Assembly: GCF_025630775.1 (NCBI RefSeq)
Contig: NZ_JAOSZE010000015.1
Location: 1 to 64,000 of the forward strand
Direction: 5' to 3'
DNA from: Actinoplanes sp. KI2
Lineage (GTDB): Bacteria > Actinomycetota > Actinomycetes > Mycobacteriales > Micromonosporaceae
DNA length: 64,000 nt
The notes below the pieces were generated by a model, which was given only the letters and a program-made list of their open reading frames with translations, made no database searches and was not told the DNA's origin. Shown here in pieces: positions 8,991 to 17,242 of the stretch; within the stretch, counting starts at the first letter, position 1; the number at the start of each line of letters is the position of its first letter. The translations under genes were made by a program, and so were the position numbers.

Positions 8991-9623
8991 GTGACTTTCC
9001 GTGGCTGGCAGAGCGAAGCGCTCGAGTTCTACGAGGGGCTCGCCGCCGACAACTCGAAGACGTACTGGACCGCGCATCAGAGCTTCTACGAGGAGCAGGT
9101 GCGCGAGCCGATGCGGGAGCTGCTCGCGGCGCTGGAGCCCGAGTTCGGGCCGGGGAAGATCTTCCGGCCGTACCGTGACGTGCGGTTCAGCAATGACAAG
9201 TCGCCCTACAAGACGCACCTGGGCGCCTGGCTCGAGGCCGGCGGCTATCTCCAGCTGTCGGCGGACGGGCTGGCGGCCGGCTGCGGCATGTACCAGATGG
9301 AGTCCGACCAGCTGGACCGCTACCGCAAGGCGGTCGCCGCGGACCGCACCGGCAAACAGCTCACCGACCTGATCGCCACGATCGAGCGGGCCGGCATCGG
9401 CGTACACGGGCACGGCAGTCTGAAGACCGCACCCCGGGGCTATCCGAAGGATCATCCGCGGGTCGACCTCCTGCGCCACAAGGGACTCACCACCTGGCAG
9501 GAGTGGGAGCCCGCGGCCTGGCTCGGCACCGCGAAGGCGCAGACCCGGCTCGTCGAGTTCCTGCGGACGAGCCGCCCGCTACGCGAGTGGTTCGATGACC
9601 ACGTCGGCCCGCACCGGCTCTGA
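8991..9623 (+). CDS. DUF2461 family protein
   Basis: A 210-residue protein matching the DUF2461 / TIGR02453 family. Conserved segments include the FYEGLAADNSKTYWTAHQ opening, the RPYRDVRFSNDKSPYKTHLG core and GLTTWQEWEP near the end. The biochemical role of this family is not established. The start is GTG, with its 5' end just after the subtilase hairpin. The last 45 bp overlap an antisense MFS remnant. Confidence 0.9.
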   Translation: MTFRGWQSEALEFYEGLAADNSKTYWTAHQSFYEEQVREPMRELLAALEPEFGPGKIFRPYRDVRFSNDKSPYKTHLGAWLEAGGYLQLSADGLAAGCGMYQMESDQLDRYRKAVAADRTGKQLTDLIATIERAGIGVHGHGSLKTAPRGYPKDHPRVDLLRHKGLTTWQEWEPAAWLGTAKAQTRLVEFLRTSRPLREWFDDHVGPHRL

Positions 9624-9767
9624 CCGGCGCGCGGCCAGGGCGAAGAGGGCCACGGCCGGCACCAGGACCAGCCCGGCCACCGAGAGCCCGGCGCCGAGCG
9701 AGCGGCGCTGGGCCACCACGCCGACGGGTGGACCGCCGGCGATCTGGCCGAGCGCGTCCGCCTGGTG
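9579..9767 (-). pseudogene. Remnant of an MFS transporter (C-terminal end only)
   Basis: An antisense frame of about 62 codons reads ADALGQIAGGPPVGVVAQRR followed by the hydrophobic segment LSVAGLVLVPAVALFALAARR and a short tail. This is the usual end (last loop and last helix) of a major facilitator superfamily permease. No upstream helices are present, and the preceding DNA has no transporter similarity that I can see. It overlaps the DUF2461 3' end by 45 bp. It is best explained as a deletion remnant. The rest of the gap to 9868 shows nothing recognisable. Confidence 0.55.
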
Positions 9768-9868
9768 TGGAGGGCCGGTGCACGCCGCCTTTAGCGGGTC
9801 ATCGGCCCGGCAGGCCGCGCACAGCAGCGGAGGAATGGACGATGCCGCGCGAGGTCCTCGTGCCAGGA

Positions 9869-11053
9869 TTAATGGCGAGCCGGCGGAACGGTGCCGACGA
9901 AGATCGGCGTGGGCGGCGGGAACCCGTTGAACGACGTCGCGTACGGGAGGGTGTAGGCACCGGCCGACCCGAAGTAGAGCACGTCCCCGACCGTCACCGT
10001 CGCGGGCAGCTCGACCCCGTACGCGAAGGTGTCGGAGCTGTCGCACGTCGGACCGGAAAGGATGAACGGCAGCCGGGGAACCTCGGCGTGGTCCTCGAGC
10101 GAGGTCAGCGTCGGGTAGTCCCAGCCGCCCGGCGCCTGCCCCGATTCGGCCAGGCCGTGGTGGGCGCCGACCTCGAGGTACAGCCAGTTCTCGGCGCCGC
10201 GCGTCTCGCGTCCGATGACCGTCGCCGCGAGCACCGACGACTCGGCCACGAGGTGCCGCCCGGTCCCGGCCGCGATCAGCCCCGGCCGGTACGGCAGCAC
10301 GTCGAGCTCGCTCCCGATCACCTCGCCGATCTGTTCGATCGACGGCTCGGCCGCCAGGTAGCGGGCCGGGAACCCGCCGCCGAGGTTGAGCATCTCCAGC
10401 TCGATGCCCTCCGGCCGCAGCCGCGCCATCAGCTCGCCCGCGGTGCGGACCGCCGAGCGCCACGCCCCGGTGCTCTCGCACTGCGAGCCCACGTGGAAGG
10501 CAACCCCGTACGGCCGCAGCCCGAGCCGGCGGGCCAGCAGCATCAGGTCGTACGCGTCCTCGACGTCGGCGCCGAATTTGCCGGCGAGCGGGAACACGCT
10601 GGTGCTGTCGTCCACCAGCAGGCGCACGTAGACGGCCGCACCGGGCGCCCGCATGGAGATCTTGGCAAGCTCGCCGGGTGAGTCGAAGGCGAACCGCCAC
10701 AGACCCGTACCGGCCGCCTTCGCGATGTGGGCCGGCGGCTTGATCGGGTTGCTGTAGAGCACGGTCGCCGGGTCGACGCCGAGCGCCTGCAGCGCCCGCA
10801 GCTCGCCGAGCGAGGCGACCTCGAAGCTCGAGCCCTCCGCCGCGAGGGTCCGCAGGATCTCCGGCGCCGGGTTGCACTTCATCGCGTAGAACGCGGTGGC
10901 CCACGGCATCGCCGCCGTGAAGGCGCGGTACCGGGCGGCGACCGTGTCCAGGTCGGTGACCAGGTACGGCGTCGGCATGTCCACCAGCCGCAGCAGGTCC
11001 GGCGTGAGGGAGTCCGGCCACGCCGTGCTGGATGCGATGGTGCCCGTGCTCAT
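9869..11053 (-). CDS. PLP-dependent ornithine/diamino-acid decarboxylase (fold type III)
   Basis: A 394-residue enzyme of the alanine-racemase-fold basic amino acid decarboxylases. FYAMKCNP holds the PLP lysine K59. The Gly-rich phosphate loop LNLGGGFP and the late active-site segment GPTCDSSDTF, with the Cys-Asp of ornithine decarboxylases, are present. The expected product is a polyamine such as putrescine or cadaverine, but the substrate cannot be fixed from sequence. The ATG shares ATGA with the stop of the upstream PAS-GGDEF-EAL gene and has GAAGGAG ahead of it, so it is translationally coupled to a c-di-GMP enzyme, an unusual pairing. Confidence 0.88.
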   Translation of the reverse strand: MSTGTIASSTAWPDSLTPDLLRLVDMPTPYLVTDLDTVAARYRAFTAAMPWATAFYAMKCNPAPEILRTLAAEGSSFEVASLGELRALQALGVDPATVLYSNPIKPPAHIAKAAGTGLWRFAFDSPGELAKISMRAPGAAVYVRLLVDDSTSVFPLAGKFGADVEDAYDLMLLARRLGLRPYGVAFHVGSQCESTGAWRSAVRTAGELMARLRPEGIELEMLNLGGGFPARYLAAEPSIEQIGEVIGSELDVLPYRPGLIAAGTGRHLVAESSVLAATVIGRETRGAENWLYLEVGAHHGLAESGQAPGGWDYPTLTSLEDHAEVPRLPFILSGPTCDSSDTFAYGVELPATVTVGDVLYFGSAGAYTLPYATSFNGFPPPTPIFVGTVPPARH

Positions 11054-13806
11054 GAAGCTCCTTCGGTGAGGCGTGCGGCGTCGATGGCGTCGAGGAACAG
11101 GCGGCCCGCCTCCTCGGCGGGGACCGGGCGGGAGAAGTAGTAGCCCTGCGCGAAGTGGCAGCCCATCTCGCGCAGCGCGGTCAGTTGGCCGAACTCCTCG
11201 ATGCCTTCGGCCACGGTCGCCATGCCGAGGCTCTTGCCGAGCTGGACGATCGTGTCGGCGAGCGCGGTGTCGTCGGTGAGCGCGCCGAGCCGCTCCACGA
11301 ATGAGCGGTCGATCTTCAGGGTGTCCACCGGGAACCGGCGCAGGTAGGCCAGCGACGAGTAGCCGGTGCCGAAGTCGTCGATCGCCAGCGTCACGCCGAG
11401 GGCCTTGAGTCGCAGCAACTGCTCGAGGTTGTCGTCGGTGTCGGTCATCAGCACGCTCTCGGTCATCTCGAGGCAGAGCTGGTCGGCCGGCATGCCGGTC
11501 TCGGCGAGGATCCCGGCGACCACCTCGACGAGGTCGGCCCGGTCGAACTGGCGAACCGAGACGTTGACCGACATCTTCACCGGCCGCTCCGACTCGCGGG
11601 ACCACTCGACGGCCTGCCGGCACGCCTCGCGCAGTACCCACCGGCCCAGCGGGACGATCAGGCCGGTCGCCTCGGCGATCGGGATGAACTCGGCCGGCGG
11701 GATCATCCCGCGCTGGGGGTGCTGCCAGCGGGCGAGCGCCTCGAAGCCGATCACCTCGCTGGTCGCCAGGTCGACCGTGGGCTGGTAGTGCAGGTGCAGC
11801 TGGCCACGTTCGAGGGCGACCCGCAGGTCCGCCTCCAGCTCGAGCCGGGCGACGAGCCCGGCCAGCATGTCCGGGTGGTACGCGGCGAAGTGGCCGCCGC
11901 CGGCCGACTTCGCCTTGTACATGGCCAGGTCGGCGTTGCGCATCAGCTGCTCGGCGCCGTCGCCCTCGGGCTCGCCCAGCCTGCTCGCCGACGCGAGGCC
12001 GATGCTGGCCTGCACGTGGATGTCCCGGGTGCTGCTGCTGAACGGCTGCTCGAGCACCTCGACGATCCGGCGGGCCACCTGCTCGGCGTCGCCGGCGATG
12101 CCGTCCGGCGAGAACTGCGCCTGGGCCGCCTCGATCAGCACGGCGAACTCGTCGCCGCCGAAGCGGGCCACCACGTCGCCCTCGCGTACCGAGAGTCGCA
12201 GCCGGTCGGCGACCTGCACGAGCAGCTGGTCGCCGGCCAGGTGGCCGAGGCTGTCGTTGACCTCCTTGAACCCGTCGAGGTCCAGGAAGAGCACGGTGAC
12301 GTCGTCGCCCGGGCCGCGCTTGCGCAGCGCCTCGGCGACCCGCTCGCGGAACAGCGCCCGGTTGGCGAGCTGGGTGAGCGCGTCGTGGTACGCCTCGTGC
12401 ACGAGCTGGTCCTGCAGCTCCTTGCGCTCGCTGATGTCGCGGGTGTTCAGCACCAGCCCGGCCACGCTGGGGTCGGTGAGCAGGTTCGTGATGGTCATCT
12501 CGGCCTGGCGGATCCGCCCGTCCTGGTGCTGCACGGACAGCTCGAGCACGGTCGTCGCGTACGGCCGGCCGGCGACCTGGCGCAGTGCCTGGGCCAGGCG
12601 GACGCCCGACTCGGCGTCGAGCAGCTTGGTGAGCCGGCTACCGGTGAGCACGTGCGCCGGGTAGCCGAAGACGCGCTGCAGCGACTCGCTCTGGTAGAGC
12701 ACGTCGGCCTCGGGGGAGACCACGGTGACCACGTCCGAGCTGTGCTGGACGAGCGCGTGGAAGCGCTGCTCGCTGGCGAACAGCTCGGCGGTGCGGTCGG
12801 CGACGCGTGCCTCGAGGGTGCGCGTGAGGTGCCGGTTCTCGCGCAGCGTGAGCAGCTGGCGCGCGACGATCAGCAAGATCAAAGCCGATCGGGTGTACGC
12901 GATGAACAGGTTGCTGTAGCCGGTGTCGGCGTACCAGAAGACGTTGGTCACCAGCGCGGCGAGCACGGCCACGTAGGGGAGCAGCACGCCGATCGGCCGG
13001 CTGCCCTCGGCCGGCCCGGACTCGTGGTCGCGGACGGAGACCGGTTTGGTGGCGGCCAGCAGGATCAGCGAGAAGCCGGCGAACCAGCCGATGTCGATGA
13101 TCCCACCGGAAAAGTACGAGCCGACCAGGTTCTGGTACGCGTAGCAGATGTCGGAGACGGCGAACCCGACGATGCCGCCGCCGACCAGCGCGAGGTGGCC
13201 GAAGGTGTGACCGTCGCGCCGCTGCTGGGCGAGCATGTAGATCACGATGGTCACGATGACCACGTCGCCGAGCGGATAGGCGAGGCTCACGTAGAGCGCG
13301 GTCGCCGAGCCCTGCCCGGAGTGCAGCAGCGGCGAGAGCACGAGAACCCAGGCGATCAGCATCAGCGACGCGGCGATCATCAGCCCGTCCAGCGCGCTGC
13401 GCATCCGGTTGACGAGTGCCTGCGCGCTGTTCGGCAGGACCAGCAGGCCGATCGGCGTGAACAGCACCATGCCGAGGTAGCCGATGTCGGCGACCGACGG
13501 GAACGGCGTCTCCTGGCCGCGGAACATCTCGAGGTAGACCCAGGCGCACTGGCCGAGCCCCCAGCTGAGCACGCCCAGCCCGATGAACGCCCAACCCCAG
13601 CGCTGCCGCCCGGCGAACCGGCGGCCGCGCAGCAGGCAGGCGACGGCCGCGGCGATCGAGGCGAAGCACTGGCCGAAGTTGGAGATCGTCTGGGCGGCAC
13701 GCGGGCCGCCGAGCCCGCTGCTGAGCACCGCAGCGTATGCGGCGAAGACGGCAGCCACCACGAGGCACAGCCGCGCCCAGCGGCTCCGTGCGACCCTGCC
13801 TGCCAT
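11050..13806 (-). CDS. Membrane PAS-GGDEF-EAL protein (c-di-GMP synthesis/hydrolysis)
   Basis: A 918-residue protein with 8-9 N-terminal membrane helices (about 10-305), a coiled linker, a PAS domain (about 335-450), a GGDEF domain and an EAL domain. The GGDEF motif is intact at 550-554 and is preceded by an REGD inhibitory site. The EAL motif begins at E689, and the other phosphodiesterase residues are intact (NVSVRQF, EMTES, IDDFGTGYSSL, KIDRSF, VAEGIE). Both activities are therefore possible. I chose the ATG at 13806, with GGAGAG 3 nt before it, over the adjacent TTG. The SD lies in a hairpin (13811-13859). It is coupled by ATGA to a decarboxylase. Confidence 0.93.
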   Translation of the reverse strand: MAGRVARSRWARLCLVVAAVFAAYAAVLSSGLGGPRAAQTISNFGQCFASIAAAVACLLRGRRFAGRQRWGWAFIGLGVLSWGLGQCAWVYLEMFRGQETPFPSVADIGYLGMVLFTPIGLLVLPNSAQALVNRMRSALDGLMIAASLMLIAWVLVLSPLLHSGQGSATALYVSLAYPLGDVVIVTIVIYMLAQQRRDGHTFGHLALVGGGIVGFAVSDICYAYQNLVGSYFSGGIIDIGWFAGFSLILLAATKPVSVRDHESGPAEGSRPIGVLLPYVAVLAALVTNVFWYADTGYSNLFIAYTRSALILLIVARQLLTLRENRHLTRTLEARVADRTAELFASEQRFHALVQHSSDVVTVVSPEADVLYQSESLQRVFGYPAHVLTGSRLTKLLDAESGVRLAQALRQVAGRPYATTVLELSVQHQDGRIRQAEMTITNLLTDPSVAGLVLNTRDISERKELQDQLVHEAYHDALTQLANRALFRERVAEALRKRGPGDDVTVLFLDLDGFKEVNDSLGHLAGDQLLVQVADRLRLSVREGDVVARFGGDEFAVLIEAAQAQFSPDGIAGDAEQVARRIVEVLEQPFSSSTRDIHVQASIGLASASRLGEPEGDGAEQLMRNADLAMYKAKSAGGGHFAAYHPDMLAGLVARLELEADLRVALERGQLHLHYQPTVDLATSEVIGFEALARWQHPQRGMIPPAEFIPIAEATGLIVPLGRWVLREACRQAVEWSRESERPVKMSVNVSVRQFDRADLVEVVAGILAETGMPADQLCLEMTESVLMTDTDDNLEQLLRLKALGVTLAIDDFGTGYSSLAYLRRFPVDTLKIDRSFVERLGALTDDTALADTIVQLGKSLGMATVAEGIEEFGQLTALREMGCHFAQGYYFSRPVPAEEAGRLFLDAIDAARLTEGAS

Positions 13807-13810
13807 CAAC

Positions 13811-13859
13811 TCTCCGGCTCCGTGCGGTCAGCCCCGGGATGGGCTGGACCTACCGGAGA
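13811..13859 (-). promoter_or_regulatory. Structured 5' leader that pairs the Shine-Dalgarno of the GGDEF-EAL gene
   Basis: A nested inverted repeat. The outer 7-bp arms TCTCCGG / CCGGAGA (13853-13859 with 13811-13817) enclose an inner CAGCCC / GGGCTG stem (13829-13846). In the minus-strand RNA the promoter-proximal outer arm pairs with the arm that contains the GGAGA ribosome-binding site, directly before the start codon. The gap 13807-13933 holds nothing else I recognise. Confidence 0.55.
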
Positions 13860-13933
13860 TCGGGCTCACAGCGGCGGCCTTGAGGGTTTCCCTGAGCGGA
13901 GTCTGTGCCGTCGGGTGCAAAACGGGTGCGAGG

Positions 13934-14353
13934 TCAGCCCAGCCAGCCGTAGACGCGCTCGACCCGGATCCGGACGACGAGCCGGCCGTCGGCGACCATG
14001 GCCCGCCGGAAGTCGTCCCAATCGGGGTGCTCCGCGCCGCGGATCGACCGGTAGATCTCGATCAGCTCCTCGACCGTCGCGTCGTCCCGTGCCCCGGCGA
14101 CCGGGCTGAGGTCGGCGGTGCCCTCCACGACCGCGTAGCCGTACCCGGCCGGGGCGGTGACCTTCATGCTCACCCGGGGGTCGCGGCGCAGGTTGTGCAC
14201 CTTCGCCAGGGCCGTGCGGGTGGAGAAGCGAACGAGCCGCCCGGCCGCGTGATAGCTGACGTCCGACAGCTGCGGCCGCCCGTCCTTCTTGATCGTCGCC
14301 ACGGTCCCCAGGTTCCCGGCCGTGATGACATTCCAGAGATGCTCTTCAGGCAT
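13934..14353 (-). CDS. PPOX-class F420/flavin-dependent oxidoreductase
   Basis: A 139-residue split-barrel protein of the pyridoxamine-phosphate-oxidase-like superfamily. It opens with LWNVITAGNLGTVATIKKDGRPQ, has RRDPRVSMKVTAP in the middle and ends VRIRVERVYGWLG, which fits the small actinobacterial PPOX enzymes that mostly use F420. The substrate is unknown. It stands alone, with 60 bp separating it from the methyltransferase on the same strand. Confidence 0.88.
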   Translation of the reverse strand: MPEEHLWNVITAGNLGTVATIKKDGRPQLSDVSYHAAGRLVRFSTRTALAKVHNLRRDPRVSMKVTAPAGYGYAVVEGTADLSPVAGARDDATVEELIEIYRSIRGAEHPDWDDFRRAMVADGRLVVRIRVERVYGWLG

Positions 14354-14413
14354 GCCCCGAACCTACCCAGCCGCGTTTCGGCCCCCCAATCGGCTGACGC
14401 CCGATTTGTCGGC

Positions 14414-15133
14414 TTACCGGGCGCCCGCCTTGCGGGCCAGCACCAGGCCGCAGCGCGGGGTGCCGTCGCGGCCCGCGCCCAGCGTGCTCAGCGGCTCGAC
14501 CCGCACCTCGAAGCCGGCCGCCGCGAGGTCGTCGCGGAGCGCCCGCAGCGGAGTGGTCCGGTAATACATGACGAACGGTGGGCGCCACACCGCGTTGCGC
14601 ACCCGCATGACCAGATCGAACCCGACCTCGACCCAGTACGCGGGCGACGTCAGCGGCGCCGGCGCCCCGACCGCGAGGGCGAACAGCCCGCCCGGCCGCA
14701 GCGCGCGGTGGATCCCCGCGAGGACGGCCGGCCGCTCGCGGGGCAGGAAATGCCCGAACGCCCCGAAGCTGACCGCCAGGTCGAACCCCTCGACGAACGG
14801 CAGGGCCCGCGCGTCGGCCCGTACCCACGTCGCATCCGGATGGGCATCCTGCGCCCGCGCAAGCATCCCGGCGCTGAAGTCGACCCCGGTGATCCGCCCG
14901 TCGCACACCGGCCGGAGCGTGTGCATCCCCGCGCCGGTCCCGCAGCAGACGTCGAGCCCGTCCGTGAACGGCCCGAGCCCGGCGAGCGCCTCGGCCGTCG
15001 CGTCGAGGATGCCGCGCGGGGTGCGGAACGGGGTGTGGTCGAACTTGGGCGCCAGCAGGTCGTAGCCGCGCTCGACCGAGGAGAGGGCCTGAACGCAGAG
15101 CTCGCCGAACGTCGGACCTTGAGCCGAGAACAC
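14414..15133 (-). CDS. Class I SAM-dependent methyltransferase
   Basis: A 239-residue methyltransferase. The SAM-binding motif I is DVCCGTGAG, the acidic residue after beta-2 is in ITGVDFSAGML, and the motif IV region is FDLAVSFGAFGHF. LRPGGLFALAVG is the usual post-motif. It resembles the small ubiE/Methyltransf_25-type enzymes, and the substrate is unknown. I prefer the GTG at 15133 (FSAQGPTFGELC). A longer frame to 15214 would overlap the divergent small ORF. Confidence 0.85.
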   Translation of the reverse strand: MFSAQGPTFGELCVQALSSVERGYDLLAPKFDHTPFRTPRGILDATAEALAGLGPFTDGLDVCCGTGAGMHTLRPVCDGRITGVDFSAGMLARAQDAHPDATWVRADARALPFVEGFDLAVSFGAFGHFLPRERPAVLAGIHRALRPGGLFALAVGAPAPLTSPAYWVEVGFDLVMRVRNAVWRPPFVMYYRTTPLRALRDDLAAAGFEVRVEPLSTLGAGRDGTPRCGLVLARKAGAR

Positions 15134-15159
15134 GCCGCCCTGTCTACCACGACGGCGCG

Positions 15160-15330
15160 ATGGCCGAGAATGGTTCCGTCCTCCGGCCCAAGGATGACGC
15201 GGTCGTGCAGGCATTGACCGGGCTGCGCGCCGAGCCGACCACGGTGGAGGTGGCCCGCCTCGTACTCTTCGACGAGGAGACCCACCGCCTCGCGGACCGC
15301 ATCTTTCAGGCCACCGACCCGCTGCCCTGA
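15160..15330 (+). CDS. Possible small protein, 56 residues
   Basis: The ATG opens a 56-codon frame (MAENGSVLRPKDDAVVQALT, later EVARLVLFDEETHRLADRIF). It has an amphipathic helix pattern and actinomycete-like third-position G/C. It starts 27 bp from the divergent methyltransferase, and its end overlaps the convergent haloperoxidase gene by 25 bp. No clear ribosome-binding site precedes it, so it would have to be leaderless or weakly translated. I do not recognise the family. Confidence 0.4.
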   Translation: MAENGSVLRPKDDAVVQALTGLRAEPTTVEVARLVLFDEETHRLADRIFQATDPLP

Positions 15331-16565
15331 CCGGCGCGGTGGGCGAGCGCGGCCAGGGCCACCCGCCGCCCGACGGCCGCTCCCACCTCGTCCGTGTGGC
15401 GGAAGTGCACGCCTTCCCAGACGCGTGCGTCGATGTTGTCGCGGGTCAGTTGCGACCACTGCGAGTACCGCAGGGTCACGTCGGTCGCCACCGCGCTGGT
15501 CAGCGAGAACGGGACCCGCGGCGGCCCGGCGAGGGTCTCCAGCACCGCCTGCGCCGCGCCCGCGTAGGTGGTGTGCCCCGAGGGATACTCCGGGTGGGCG
15601 GGCGTGCCGATCAGCGGCGTCCACGACGGATCCGGTGCGACGGCGCCGGTGCGGATCGCGGTGACCGGCCGCCAGAACAGGTATCGGTACTTCGCCCGGT
15701 AGGTAGTGATCTGCGCGTCGATCGTCGCGGCGTGGAACAGGGCGATGAGCGCGATCCGCTGCGCGAGCGGGCGCCGGGTCGCGGCGTGTGAGCCGTCCGG
15801 CGCGACGGTGGTGCGCAGCGCCCCGGTGAAGCCGTTGAGCGAGGTCTGCGACCAGAACCGGGCGACCGCCGTCTGCGGTGCGGTGCGTACGGCACTGTCC
15901 ACGGCTCCGACCGCCCGTGACTCGGCGAGGTCGCGCCGGAAGACGTCGCTGTCGAGGGCCGGCGGCGGGCCCGGTTGCAGCGGCCGCACGCTGCGCACCA
16001 GGAACGGCCGCCCGTCGCCCTGCCCGGCCTGGACCGCCGCGGCGAAGGCGGGCGGCGTCGGCTGCCAGACGCCGGGCGCGGCCGGTGGCGGCGTGAACGG
16101 CCGGTTGACCGAGGCCGGGTCGAGCCCGTCGCCGGCCCGCTCGGCGAGCACCGCGCGGGCGGCCTCGATGCCGGCCGCGACGGCCCGGTCCGGGTGCCGG
16201 GCACTGAGCCTGGCCGCGGTCGCCGCGAGCGCGGCGTCCAGCGCCGGCGCGGCCGCCGGGTTGGTGCCGAGGAGGGTCTCATGGACGGCGGCGGCCAGCG
16301 CCAGTTCGGCGTCGGCGCCCGGGCGGACGGCGGACACGGCGCGCCCGGCGGCGATCCAGGCGACGGCCCAGGTGCGGCTGTTGGTCACCTGCTGGGGCCC
16401 GGTGATGACCCCGATGGTGGCCGCGGTGAGGTCGTACCACTCGAGCAGCGTGTCGGCCGGTGCCGCGGCGGCGTCGGCGGACGACGGGATCAGGACGGTG
16501 GCGGCGCCCGCGCCGAGGGCGGTCGCCAGCACGGCACGGCGAGTCACGGGAATCGATGAGATCAC
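15306..16565 (-). CDS. Exported vanadium-dependent haloperoxidase / PAP2-type enzyme
   Basis: A 419-residue enzyme of the vanadium chloroperoxidase / acid phosphatase superfamily. The N-terminus PVTRRAVLATALGAGAA is a likely twin-arginine signal. Vanadate/phosphate-binding residues are visible as KYRYLFWRPVTAIR, PSGHTTY and ARVWEGVHFRHTDE, in the right order and spacing. Members of this actinobacterial branch may halogenate or act as phosphatases, and sequence alone does not decide. The GTG start is 18 bp from an inverted repeat that probably belongs to its promoter. Confidence 0.88.
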   Translation of the reverse strand: MISSIPVTRRAVLATALGAGAATVLIPSSADAAAAPADTLLEWYDLTAATIGVITGPQQVTNSRTWAVAWIAAGRAVSAVRPGADAELALAAAVHETLLGTNPAAAPALDAALAATAARLSARHPDRAVAAGIEAARAVLAERAGDGLDPASVNRPFTPPPAAPGVWQPTPPAFAAAVQAGQGDGRPFLVRSVRPLQPGPPPALDSDVFRRDLAESRAVGAVDSAVRTAPQTAVARFWSQTSLNGFTGALRTTVAPDGSHAATRRPLAQRIALIALFHAATIDAQITTYRAKYRYLFWRPVTAIRTGAVAPDPSWTPLIGTPAHPEYPSGHTTYAGAAQAVLETLAGPPRVPFSLTSAVATDVTLRYSQWSQLTRDNIDARVWEGVHFRHTDEVGAAVGRRVALAALAHRAGQGSGSVA

Positions 16566-16583
16566 CCCGTGACCATAATATCT

Positions 16584-16607
16584 ATCTCCTATCGGTTCAA
16601 TAGAGAT
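16584..16607. promoter_or_regulatory. AT-rich inverted repeat before the haloperoxidase gene
   Basis: The arms ATCTCCTAT and ATAGAGAT flank a 7-nt centre, with one extra C in the left arm. The local AT content is much higher than in the surroundings. It lies 18 bp upstream of the GTG and is a candidate operator or promoter element; the regulator is unknown. Confidence 0.4.
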
Positions 16608-16780
16608 CTGGAGACGCGGTAGGGTCGTCGTCGTGAACACCGGACCGGCGTCGAGCCACGCACGGATGGGTGACCCGGTGGACGGCTGAGCCGCCCGCGG
16701 GTCGCCGATGGGGCACGCGGACCTCCGAACGATCGGAGTCCCCGCGCAGTCGTGTCCCATCCACCCGAAAGGTTCACCGC

Positions 16781-17155
16781 ATGACAGTCACCTTCAACCA
16801 CACCATCGTCGCCAGCAAGGACCGCGAGGAATCGGCCCGGTTCTACCGCGAGCTTCTCGAGGTTCCGGCCGCGCCGTCGTGGGGCGTGTTCACCAACATC
16901 CAGCTCGGCGACGGCGTGCTTCTTCAGTTCGCCGAGCCACCGGTCGAGATCCAGATGCAGCACTACGCGTTCCTGGTCGACGACGATCTCTTCGACCGGG
17001 CGTACGCGCGCCTGCGCGACTGGGGCGTCGTGCACTGGGCCGATCCGCAGATGCGCCGGCCCGGCGAGATCAACAACGAGCACGGCGGCCGCGGGGTCTA
17101 CTTCAAGGACCCCGCCGGCCACGCGATCGAAGTGATCACCCGGCCGTACCTGTAG
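16781..17155 (+). CDS. VOC-superfamily (glyoxalase/bleomycin-resistance fold) protein
   Basis: A 124-residue vicinal-oxygen-chelate protein. It has two beta-alpha-beta-beta-beta halves, opening FNHTIVASKDREESARFYREL and closing GRGVYFKDPAGHAIEVITRPY, with His and Glu in the metal-ligand positions (H in NHTIV, E in AIEVIT). Function in this family ranges from dioxygenase to antibiotic-binding protein, and no partner gene narrows it here. GAAAGG lies about 8 nt before the ATG. Upstream at 16719-16741 an imperfect hairpin (GGACCTCCGA / TCGGAGTCC) may belong to the leader. Confidence 0.87.
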   Translation: MTVTFNHTIVASKDREESARFYRELLEVPAAPSWGVFTNIQLGDGVLLQFAEPPVEIQMQHYAFLVDDDLFDRAYARLRDWGVVHWADPQMRRPGEINNEHGGRGVYFKDPAGHAIEVITRPYL

Positions 17156-17242
17156 CCGGACCCGGAATTCGTCGCTATGTAGACATCACGCATCGCACCT
17201 ACGGGGGAACCAACCGTCGACATGCGTCGATAATCTTGCGGC

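Noticed and set aside
5763-9479. A single very long minus-strand frame of over 1200 codons
   Set aside because: Only the part below 7289 is real (TPR-GGDEF). The rest is antisense to the subtilase and DUF2461 genes; high-GC DNA keeps antisense frames open.
16634-16690. Short leader peptide (18 codons) before the VOC gene
   Set aside because: The GTG has no clear ribosome site, and there is no codon bias or regulatory pattern such as repeated codons.
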